Positions 55,620-64,000 of a DNA stretch of 64,000 nt are shown in pieces. Within the stretch, counting starts at the first letter, position 1. The number at the start of each line of letters is the position of its first letter. Source of the DNA: Sesamum alatum (lineage: Eukaryota; Streptophyta; Magnoliopsida; Lamiales; Pedaliaceae); the NCBI GenBank assembly GCA_034509735.1, contig JACGWO010000012.1:3410001-3474000 (forward strand). Reading direction: 5' to 3'. The position numbers and the translations under genes were made by a program. The notes below the pieces were generated by a model. It saw nothing but the letters and a program-made list of their open reading frames with translations, searched no databases and was not told the DNA's origin.

Positions 55620-57341
55620 TTAGGTGTTTAGTTGAACATCATAAAATCAAAAGCTCTGTTAACAACATCTTGGTCATTGTGTAAAGTACTATCGAAAAGA
55701 TAATGACAACTGGAGTTAAGAATTATTCCTATTTGATCGTTTTGATAAGTCTGTAGAATAATAAACTGAAGTTAAATCTTAGTCACATGCTAACTAATTA
55801 ATTTACGAGTCTTAACTCCTATTAAAAGTTTCATACCTGAAAATTTGTTCTGTATGATTGGACTACTGTTGAGTGACAAAGAAATAATTTGCCACAGTAT
55901 ACGCATCTTAGGCCGGATGATTCACTAGAAACCAAGTGTCCCCGGTGATTTGAGTTGTGGAGGCAAATCGTCTTATTCTAGTAAAAAGTCTATGAGGAGA
56001 AAGGTGCTTTCGAACTTCTTGAGATGAACGTTGTTTGACTGCTCATTGTCCTATGAGAAGTCGTGGCTGGGTGTATACCCGATCTCTGAATTCCTGAAAG
56101 CATAGCTCTGCAAACTCAACTAAGCCATCTTTGCATATCATCAAAGTATATACTAATTATATATTATTCATAAAATACCAAAAGAAACAAAAATCTAAAA
56201 TACATGATATCGATAAGTTCCCTAGAGGTGATGATAATAAAAATGTGTCAATTATATTGAAAATTATAATTCAGTTGCCATGTACTGAAAGATTGATCAA
56301 TTACGCAAAATTTCTCCAATTAAGAGTTGTGGTAAACGTGAAATAAATGAGATGTAGCATGAGTTTTGAAAATTTAGTCACTTACACTATTTGTCGCTTA
56401 ACATGCCCCCATACTCCAGTTCTAAGCAATTCTAAATATTCCAGTGAAAGAGAGTCACGAAAAGTTTCATGCTTTTACCAAAATGATAGAATTCACATCA
56501 ATGATTATACTACTTGAGAAAGAAACCATATTGAAAGGGGTTGAGATGTGTAGGCTATGAGGATGTTGATAACATCGTTATAGTAATCGATTCCTTCATA
56601 ATTGATTCCAACACAAATTCTACCACGTATTATTTATTAGCATAGTCAGGCGAAATGTATTATTGCTAATTGCAAAATATTTATTGTTCAAATTCTACCA
56701 TGCATCTCTTAGTCAGTTACCTGGCAAAACTCTTGGCCATAAAATCAAAAAATCTGTAGAATCAAAACCCATTTGTTTCATCAACCTAATATCTTCATGC
56801 CATATGCATGCAATAAAATAAGCAAGCAGTGTATCTAGAGACAATTGCAACACTTAATGGATAAAATATAAAATTTTCATTACCTTATATCTATGGTACA
56901 TATCACAAGCAACATTTCCATTGGATCCACCAGCAATCATGTTAGCGGCTCATGTTAAATCCAATTATTATGTTTTCTTTATTAATTATTGCAAAAGTAA
57001 TATCTTTATGTATGTATACAGACACTTAATGTTTCTGAAAGTTCATAAAATCATGAAAAAAAAAAAAAAGAGAAAAGGAATGACTTGGAGTCACCCCACA
57101 CACTTATGCTTCTACCACCTTTCGCTGCAGCTCCTTCGACTTGTAAAATGAATATGTAAACATACAACATCAAAATTAATTAACCAAAAATAGTATCAAT
57201 ATTATTTTTGAAATTAGATGAAAATTAATTACCTGATAAGCGATGTACCGGTTCCAAAGATACCATCAAGGAAATCACTGTGGATTATACGACTATTGTC
57301 TTGAAGGTTTTTCTTCTATGCATAGCAATTAACAGTGCCAT
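55620..57341 (-). pseudogene. GH1 beta-glucosidase pseudogene, exon remnants
   Basis: The only host-type gene. Exons in order (minus): 57341-57233, ATGGCACTG to SDFLDGIFGTGTS and TATCAG|GT donor; about 57140-57085, VEGAAAKGGRSISVWG; about 56943-56884, AGGSNGNVACDMYHRYK with donor; about 56800-56721, EDIRLMKQMGFDS to WPRVLPG with donor; about 56624-56525, GRICVGIN and EGIDYYNDVI; about 56487-56387, MKLFVTLFHW, stop, LEYGGM; 56135-55837, DGLVEFAELCFQEF to SYRTNFQ with donor; 55750-about 55620, acceptor then QIGIILNSSC and DQDVVNRAFDFM. The order matches plant glycoside hydrolase family 1. The acid/base TLNEP segment is deleted, the exon 2 acceptor is AA instead of AG, stops are present, and the C-terminal part with the nucleophile Glu is absent. 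Confidence 0.88.
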
Positions 57342-58249
57342 TTTTTACCTGCATTTTCTCATAATTGAAGAGACGAAGAAATATTGATTCTTAATTCTTA
57401 CTGCTAAAGGCACTTTGTCTTGATGAAAAATGAAGAGTTGGTGCGCCTACTTATAGTATCTGCGGCGTTGAATCTCTTTGAAATAAATCCGAAGTTATCC
57501 GACACAAGTAAGGTATCACATGCAAAGCAGAAAGTGTCAAATGGTAGAAGAAACCAACACACAACAGTTCTTGCACACAGTTCAATAAAAAAAGACAAGG
57601 ATTACATGTTAGTCACTTGATTATATAGTGATTGTATATTACGATATTATTATGATTAATAAACATTTTAAAAAGAGCGACCGGTCTATAAAAAACTAAT
57701 AAACACTTTGATCTTTATTCACCACACTTCTTGTCTAGAATTAGCCTCTATAAATACATGGAGCACATGATAAACATCACTACACTAATGAATCATACAT
57801 AAAAAAACATAATTCATCCTATATATCCTCACTTTAAGAAGTAGGCATGATTATATCAAAAAGTAGCATTCGTCTTTATGAATACAATTGAATTTAACAT
57901 GATTTAGATGTCTTTGAATGAGCTTATAAGTTTTTAAGGACATCTTATAAGACATTTGAAAGGTTATAAAAATATTGAAAATGTATGGTATAACTTATAA
58001 GGTAAAAAAAATAAGATGTTAAGAACTAATTATAAGCTCCTTTAAAAAGTATGGAGTTCCCAACTTATTTTAAAATTTTAATAAACTCTTTCGGTTTTGA
58101 TAATTTTAATTAAATAACTATCATTACTAACATTTTATTCATCATGAAGAAATAAGTTTAAAACCTAATTATCAAGTAAGATTATTTAATACAATATGCA
58201 GTCACCGTCGACAAGTTCAAAAAATTCAAGCATCTTGAATTAAAGAGGG
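57342..58249. other. AT-rich intergenic DNA upstream of the GH1 pseudogene
   Basis: No gene or transposon could be assigned. Three CTTATAAG palindromes lie within about 90 bases (57926-58005), with a GAGCTTATAA ... TTATAAGCTC inverted pair (about 57923 and 58034) that could be a small worn MITE. A 64-codon minus-strand frame (57404-57598) begins MSFFIELC and might be a misplaced signal-peptide exon, but I see no match. Confidence 0.5.
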
Positions 58250-58631
58250 TGTTGAAAGGCATTAATTTTCCATCTTCACCTTCTTGGAAAAGAGTTTCAA
58301 GTGAAAAGCCATTCAAGATGAAGTAATGCATTCAAAATTTGGAAAAAGAATTCAACCTTGGAAAAAATAACTTGCATTGAAAGTGTGATGAAAATTAAAT
58401 AATCTTGACTATCTCTTTTTATTCCTAGGTTCTAAATTTTTTTGTTCAACACTATAAATAAGTGTTGTGTGATATGTCAAGTAAGTGAAGTAAGAAAAAG
58501 AGATAAAATAAATCAGTAAAACAAAACAAGAGTGATCCAAGTAAAATTGTGAAAGCGAGTGAGTTGTAGCTATTCGAATATTTCTTTTATAATATCCTAC
58601 TTTTCACCCATTTTAGCTTTCGCACCGAACA
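58250..58631 (+). mobile_element. Possible small copia LTR
   Basis: Starts TGTTGAAAGGCATTAAT after a purine run (TTAAAGAGGG) and ends CGCACCGAACA. It contains a TATA sequence (CTATAAATA, about 58452) within an inverted repeat CAACACT/AGTGTTG (58447-58467). The next bases GGTGGTTCAGAATTGGG resemble a worn TGGTATCAGAGC primer site. It could be a 382-bp LTR of an old small element; no coding region follows. Confidence 0.4.
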
Positions 58632-58894
58632 GGTGGTTCAGAATTGGGTAGAACTGGAATTCCTGCTCTCGACATTGTAAAAGTGTCTGGTTAATTTATG
58701 CAACTGCTGCAGACGTCTTGGACACCTAGAAAACATTGTTAACTTTAGTATGAAGAGGGTTTGAAAGACCTTAGTTTGAACACACCATATGGAAATTGAA
58801 TGCACGCATCTCCACATAATAGTGCACGAACCAACAGCCAAACTCAAAGCCCAGTTACTTTATTTCTCACCTTGGAGCTATTAAATTCGATGAT
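58632..58894. other. Unassigned sequence before the CACTA element
   Basis: No gene recognised. If 58250-58631 is an LTR, this could be its worn internal region. It ends with TSD GAT at 58892-58894. Confidence 0.4.
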
Positions 58895-58914
58895 CACAAT
58901 GAAAAAAAATAGGG

Positions 58915-59340
58915 GATTTGTAACGATTTTTTTGTAACGGCCACCACCTGGCCGCCCAATACCTACGGCTTTTGAAACCATTTTGGAACGGTTGACATCA
59001 CACTTTTCGCTGAATGGATTTAATAATTTTGTAGTGAAAAAACTGCTGTAAAAGCCGTTACAAAACATTAGTATGTATGGAGCCGTTATAAAGTTTTAAC
59101 CATTACAGTTTGTAACGGTTGTTGGAATGTCTGCTTCACCTTGTAACGGTCATGCGTCATGCGAAAAGTGGTCATTCCAAGTTCTGCACGACACTGCCAT
59201 TCCAAATTGCTAACTTATAGGGCTGATACAAAAATCGTTCCAATAGGACGAACCGCTACAAATTTATTTTGACTTTTGTAGCGGTGTGGTTTTATTGTAA
59301 CGGATACCTAGAAGGGAGCGAAGCCGTTCCAAATATCGCA
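58915..59340. repeat. CACTA subterminal repeats, left
   Basis: About ten copies of TTTGTAACGG / CCGTTACAAA and one-base variants (GGAACGG, CCGTTCCAAA, GTAGCGG) in both orientations, for example at about 58918, 58931, 59053 and 59113. Confidence 0.88.
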
Positions 59341-59785
59341 CACAAAAATCATTTGAAAATGTAAGTAATAGTAACTGATTAAAAAATCATTTCGATTGAA
59401 ACAGTTTGTATCTAGTAGTAACTGTTGTTCCAAAAGTCGTTCCAATAATGTATGTCTTAACGCTATATTTAAATGGCCATATTTCAACGCCTAGTCTTTT
59501 GGACACAAAGGTTCTTCCAAAAGGTGATACATGATCACCTATATATTATGTTGCATGTTGTTTTCAATTTTTTTGATTTGTTCTAGTCTTGATTAACCAC
59601 ACACACTCTCAATCTCTTTCGACCACAATTCGTGCACATACACTTGATCGGTTACCGTTAATCTATTGAGTTGGTCTGACCAGGTAACAACTTGAACCCT
59701 TTTTTTTTAAACTACATGCCATTTTGTTATTTTTATAGGTTGAAAAATAATTCTAAATATATATATATATGTCTGCGTATATGTA

Positions 59786-60300
59786 GTGATGATCATGTTA
59801 AGCCAATTGAAAATATGGATGTATGAGAAGAACTTCCCGAATAGGGCGGGTCTTACGCCGGAGTTTGAGGATGGTGTTAAGACTTTCATAGAGTGGGCTC
59901 AGTCTCAGCGTGGACATATGGACGGAGATAAGATTAGGTGCCTATGTTCGAAGCGCAAAAATGGAAGGTTCAAAACACCTGACGATGTCAATTTTTACTT
60001 AGGCCCAAGTTTATGTTGGAATATTATAATTGGACTTCTCACGGCAAGGAGAGGGTGAATGAATACTTTAATGTTGTGACCTCCCTCCAGCGCAGGAGGA
60101 GCAAAACCCAGCTACTCAGGAAGAGGGTAGTTCGCATTTGAGTGATGAACAACAGATGGATTGGGCGCAGAGGATGGTTTATGATGCAGTCGGCCCAACT
60201 TATTTTTCTCCTTACCATGAAAGTGTGCCTGATGATGGTACGAGGTCATATCCTACTGATGCTAGTCCTATTTCATGGTAGGGGTGGGCTGTATGATTAT
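59786..60300 (+). pseudogene. CACTA transposase N-terminal domain (Transpos_assoc-like)
   Basis: Encodes KIWMYEKNFPNRAGLTPEF ... FIEWAQSQ ... IRCLCSKRKNGRF ... DVNFYL, the zinc-binding transposase-associated domain at the N-terminus of TNP2-type CACTA transposases. A second conserved Cys of the usual CPC..C pattern is not clear. After a frameshift at about 60055 it continues as PPAQEEQNPATQEEG and MDWAQRMVYDAVGPTYFSPY, then a stop. The catalytic transposase core is missing. Confidence 0.8.
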
Positions 60301-60319
60301 GTGTGAGGGTTGTCAGACT

Positions 60320-60440
60320 ATTTTTTGGATATAGTGCGCGCTACTGACCAGCCGTTGTGGAGCAGTTGTACCCAATCTCAGTTGGGGGCGGCTGGTTTGG
60401 TGAATATCAAGGTCGAGGGCAATTTATCCGAGTGAACATA
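60320..60440 (+). pseudogene. CACTA TNP2 internal fragment
   Basis: Reads ATDQPLWSSCTQSQLGAAGL, then VNIKVEGNLSE, stop, TYNQ. It matches the segment A-x-D-x-PLWxGC ... NIKxExNLSExxYNQ that follows the N-terminal domain in TNP2-like proteins. The protein ends soon after; the DDE-containing core is absent. Confidence 0.72.
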
Positions 60441-60589
60441 TAATCAACAATAGGTTGATCATATAATGCCCGCGATCACACTTTCCCCTTAATTAAGATT
60501 TATCCAGAATTTTAATTACGTTTTCAAATGTCAATCTTATCTATTAATTATGATTTTTTTTTTACTATGTGAATCTGCAACTTACTTAC

Positions 60590-61480
60590 TCGTGGGACTG
60601 TGACGACAAGTCTATGTACAAAGTAGTCCAGTGGCAGGCTAGTCGGTTCCTGTAGAAGCGGTTCTTAGACGATCGGGCTCAGTTGTCCCGACCGCTTTGG
60701 TTGGCCAATTAGATTTGGCGACAACTGTTGGAGTACTCGAACAACCAAGACTTCAAGGACATGTAAAGAATAAGACCAACTGAGCAGCCAACCTGGCCGC
60801 AACAGCTACTGTCTACTGAGGAGGGTCATTGTCCATTGGCCACCACAAGCGGAAGATGGTAAGTATCTTTAAATCGTTTGATTTTTTAATGCATTAATTA
60901 TTTAGTAAAATTTATCTTTGATAAGAGACATAACTCGGTCACCCGATCAAGCAGATGGAGTTGTTCTCTAAGGTGTATAAGAGAAAGAGGACGGGCAATG
61001 GAGCGGCCCGAGGGCAGCGCAGGTGGTGGTAAGTACATTTTTTCAATTTCGTTACCAGTTTATCTTATAATTTGATTTTTTTTGTACTAAGTCAACTATT
61101 ATTCCATTCGCATGAGGCATTCAAGAGGATGCTAGAGGAATAACAAACCTAGCCACGAAATGATCAGCAAGATCCTCCATCCTCTTCTCAAGGCTCGGTG
61201 GCCATGACCGCACACCAATTGTGGATGGCGGCAGCAGGTGGCTAGAAGAGGGGTCGAGTATTTTGCCTCGACTCCAAGGCCCACCACTTGACTGCTGGAC
61301 CATTGCAGTTAAGCTCGTCCTCTGCTCCACTGCCCCAGCCACCACAAGAGCAACGCCTCGACCTCAATGATCGAGTCAGCAGGCTCGAGGAGATCGTATT
61401 GTGTCCGACCAACAGGTCCGAGCTTCCACCGGCCCCACCATCCCAAGATCCAGCTGATGCGCAAGACAACAAGGCATAAG
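60590..61480 (+). pseudogene. CACTA accessory protein remnant (Transposase_24 / TNPA-like)
   Basis: Pieces in order: NNQDFKDM (about 60740) and a GCCACTAGCCACC-type PLATTSGRW (about 60835); after an intron-like gap, GHPIKQMELFSKVYKRKRTG (about 60939-60998); then HEAFKRMLEE (about 61112); then LWMAAAGG, RGRVF, SKAHHLTAGP (about 61220-61300) and the coiled-coil-like LDLNDRVSRLEEI (61348). This order matches plant En/Spm-type Transposase_24 proteins, thought to bind subterminal repeats. Stops and GT-AG-like gaps separate them. Confidence 0.7.
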
Positions 61481-61719
61481 ACGAGGAGCTCGATTCGAAT
61501 CTAAATTAGGGTCAGGTTTTGTCGTTTCTATTTTTTCTTTTAAAAATTGTATGTATATTTTAAAAGTAATTTTGTAAATACAAATTTAATTTTGTTAATT
61601 ATATTGTTACTTTTTCTTGCTAGATAATTTATATAAATTTTTATATTCAATAAATTCAACAATAAATTATAAAAATTAATATTATACTAATATAATAATA
61701 ATTAAATCACTAAATAATA

Positions 61720-62195
61720 AATTATTTTTTGTAACGGCTTTTGCATGGGTTCTAAGCATTTCACCACCACCCAACCTAGGCCGATTCCAAAAGCTGTTAC
61801 AGACTATGCATGTAGCAACCACACAACCGTTACAAAAATCGCAAGTAGAGAAGTTACAAGAAATGGTACAACACCGTTTAAATAACCGTTCCAAAGATAG
61901 GTACAAAAAATTCTTGAAAGACTGTTACAAGGCCATAACAAACATGCGCAACCGGTGTCACAAAAGAGAGCTGCTAAATCAATTTCTGCTTTAGGTCACA
62001 CTTTGTAACGGTCTAATCAACCGTTACAAGGTTCGTGGGAAGTTGGAAAGGCTTTTCTGGTTGCCGTTACAATTATTTGTAACTCGTGTTATTGGAGCGG
62101 ATACCTGCCCTTACAAAAATAGTTACAAAAATTCGAAAGCCGTTACAACTTTTTGCTCGGACGTTACAAAATCCGCAACAATAAATTAATTTTTT
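61720..62195. repeat. CACTA subterminal repeats, right
   Basis: About eleven copies of CCGTTACAAA/TTTGTAACGG and variants in mixed orientation, up to the terminal CACTACAAAAAA inverted end. The reading frames across it are not genes. Confidence 0.88.
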
Positions 62196-62201
62196 GTAGT
62201 G

Positions 62202-62440
62202 GATACCCATTCATATGTAATGATTTGTCTTTCACTTGATGATATCTTTTAAGGGAACAAATTACTTTTTTCTTTTCACATTGGAGCTATTACATTTGGG
62301 GTTACTTAAGATATCCTTTTATAACATGTGTAGTGACATTTTAAATTTGGATGTGCATTGAAATATTATTTAAAGTGTGGCTTAGTACTTATAATGGGAA
62401 GTCTTTATGTTTTGTTTACTTTCTTATTGTTCAATATGAA
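62202..62440. other. Short unassigned flank between CACTA and LINE
   Basis: About 240 bp, AT-rich, no gene seen. It contains TTCACATTGGAGCTATTACATTTG (62275-62298), nearly the same as 58866-58890 just outside the CACTA's other end. Confidence 0.5.
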
Positions 62441-64000
62441 ACGATATTCGTGTGACCCCTGAAATGAACCAACTATTAACTCAGGCGTACACTGCAGATG
62501 AAGTCACGAAAGCGCTTGGACAAATTCACCTGGAGAAATCCCCGGGCCAGACGGTATGCCTGCATTTCTTTTCAAAAATATTGGCACATCGTTGGTAATT
62601 CTATTATTGCATTTGTGCTTGATTTCTTGAATCATGGTGTGCTATTCCCCAAACTAAACTATATGCATATCGTCCTCATTCCAAAATGCCAAAAACCTGA
62701 AACAATTACACAATTTTGGTCGATTAGCCTTTGTAACATTGTTTACAATCTTGCTTCCAAAATATTGGCTAATCATCTCAAGCCTTTTCTTTCTAATATT
62801 ATTTCAGAAACCCAATCTGTGTTTGTTCCAGGACGTCTCATTATTGATAATGTCCTCATCGCCTATGAGATCAATCATTACCTCAAAAATAAGAGGGGTG
62901 GTAAAGCTTGCTCTACAACGCTTAAACTCGATATGAGTAAGGCATACGATCGGCTGGAATGGCCCTTCCTGAAAGGTACTCTTGAAAGACTGGGGTTTGA
63001 TGATAGATTTGTTCATTTGATTTTCACATGCATTTCTACCGTTTCTTTCTCTTTTATCAAGAACAGCGAGGTGTTTGGCGAGGTTATACCACAAAGGGGG
63101 ATCCATTAAGGTGACACCTTGTCACCTTTTGTTCATTCTTTGTACAGAAGTGTTAAGCAGGGTGTTGAGGACAAAGGAGCGAGAAGGAGCTTTAACGGTT
63201 ATTAAAGTGGCACGCATGGTGCCAAAAGTGAGTCACTTGCTTTTTGCCGATGATACGACCATTTATTGTGCAACCAACAAGGAGGAATTGATCTGTGTGA
63301 AGGAGGTGTTGGAAAAGTATGAAAGGGCCTCCAGACAGCTGATCAATACAGAGAAGTCCACAATCATTTTTAGCTGCAACACATCTACGAACATTAGAGG
63401 GGAACTGTGGCGTTATTAGGCATACAGGTTGAACAAGCCTTCTCCAAATACCTTGGACTCCCTCGACAAATCGAAGAAGAAGGCATTCGGGGAAATTCAA
63501 GAAAAAATGTGGAAAAGAATGTCAGGTTGGAAGGAACATAGTCTATCACAAGCTGGACAAATTGTTCTCATCAAATCCGTTTTACAATCTCTCTGAACTT
63601 TCGTGATGTCTTGCGTCAAGCTTCCGGCGGCCTTATTGAACTCACCCAACTTGCTAATTTCTGACTTGTGATGGAGCAGCGGCGAGGACAAGAAAATACA
63701 TTGACTTAATTGGGATGAGTTGTGTAAACATAAGTGGAAAGGGGGGTTGGGAATCTGAGATTTCAGGAGCTTCACTTCAGCGATGCTTGCAAAACAGGCA
63801 TGGCGTACCGTCACGAGACCTCGGAATCTCCTTAGCAAAATTCTGAAAGCCCGGTACTTCCCTAACACTGATTTTTTTTTTTTTTTTTTTGTGCTAAATA
63901 GGGATCTAATTCATCATTCTCATGGCAAAGTATTTTCAGTTCTTGGTACCTCTTGGAACAAGGCACAAGATGGCAGGTTGGGGATGGCTCTAATATCCGA
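62441..64000 (+). pseudogene. LINE (L1-type) reverse transcriptase, 5'-truncated, runs off window
   Basis: In order: AYTADEVTKALGQIHLEKSPG then PDGMP; a frameshift; LIPKCQKPETITQFWSISL; PGRLIIDNVLIAYEI; LDMSKAYDRLEW; a frameshift near 63080; then LLFADDTTIYC, the RT catalytic FADD (about 63242); KSTIIFS; another break; then the post-RT segment EIQEKMWKRMSGWKEHSLS, KLPAALLNSP, WKGGLGI, LAKQAWRTVTRPRNLLSKIL and KARYFPN, and at the edge GTRWQVGDGS. These are the family's ordered landmarks. A T-run at 63872-63891 interrupts. The endonuclease part is absent upstream. Non-functional. Confidence 0.88.

Larger units (their letters stand above)
58895..62201 (+). mobile_element. CACTA (En/Spm-type) DNA transposon, 3.3 kb
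   Basis: The right end reads TTTTTTGTAGTG (reverse CACTACAAAAAA), the standard CACTA terminus. The left end CACAATGAAAAAAA is a worn partner. A 3-bp duplication GAT flanks both ends (58892-58894 and 62202-62204), as expected for the superfamily. Both subterminal regions (58920-59340 and 61720-62190) carry many copies of a CCGTTACAAA motif in both orientations, as transposase-binding arrays do. Remnants of both transposon proteins lie inside; neither is intact, so it is non-autonomous. Confidence 0.88.

Noticed and set aside
62498..63109. Intact 203-codon LINE protein
   Set aside because: Its first 20 or so residues are out of the RT frame, and the RT continues in other frames on both sides; it is a fragment of a frameshifted LINE.

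Overview
This window is plant repeat DNA, not a gene region. It is built almost entirely from Ty1/copia and Ty3/gypsy LTR retrotransposons with initiator-Met-tRNA primer sites, plus a CACTA DNA transposon, two LINE pieces and one dead beta-glucosidase gene with introns. I infer a flowering plant, probably a eudicot; the species cannot be read from the sequence. No intact cellular gene, tRNA, rRNA or CRISPR array was seen.

The main structure is a nest of retrotransposons inside one another, named A to G here. A, the oldest, is a Tat-lineage gypsy element on the minus strand (pol and gag at 48956-54340, its 5' LTR at 54382-55156, its last codons stranded at 5001-5058). Copia element B (5059-48955, minus) interrupts A's integrase. 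Copia element C (6234-40154, minus) sits in B's 3' LTR. Copia element D (9156-33630, minus, TSD TCGTG) sits in C's reverse transcriptase/RNase H junction. Copia element E (18590-32919, plus, TSD GATTT) sits in D's 5' LTR. Two solo LTRs sit inside E: F (gypsy type, 20484-22562, TSD CCTTG) in E's 5' LTR, and G (same family as E, 25269-27266, TSD CCCTG) in E's gag. Without the insertions B to E are each about 9.4-10.2 kb, with 1.9-2.2 kb LTRs and a 4.0-4.05 kb gag-pol where complete. All have stops or frameshifts.

Left flank (1-5058): the 3' part of a copia LTR (1-860), the 3' end and LTR of a probable Athila-like gypsy element (861-3607), then the 3' untranslated part of A with a 43-bp tandem repeat and A's pol terminus.

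Right flank (55157-64000): a LINE reverse-transcriptase scrap (minus), a degenerate minus-strand GH1 beta-glucosidase pseudogene with recognisable exons and splice sites (about 55620-57341), a possible small copia LTR (58250-58631), a 3.3-kb CACTA/En-Spm element with 3-bp TSD GAT (58895-62201), and a 5'-truncated LINE on the plus strand running off the window end.

No bacterial-type or immune system is present. The least expected signals are RNA-structure-like elements shared by the diverged copia copies: an LTR hairpin with compensatory changes, a leader stem-loop with a duplicated motif, CpG-rich leader blocks, and palindromic W-box clusters upstream of the LTR TATA box. D and E, same family and opposite orientation, also form a very large inverted repeat.
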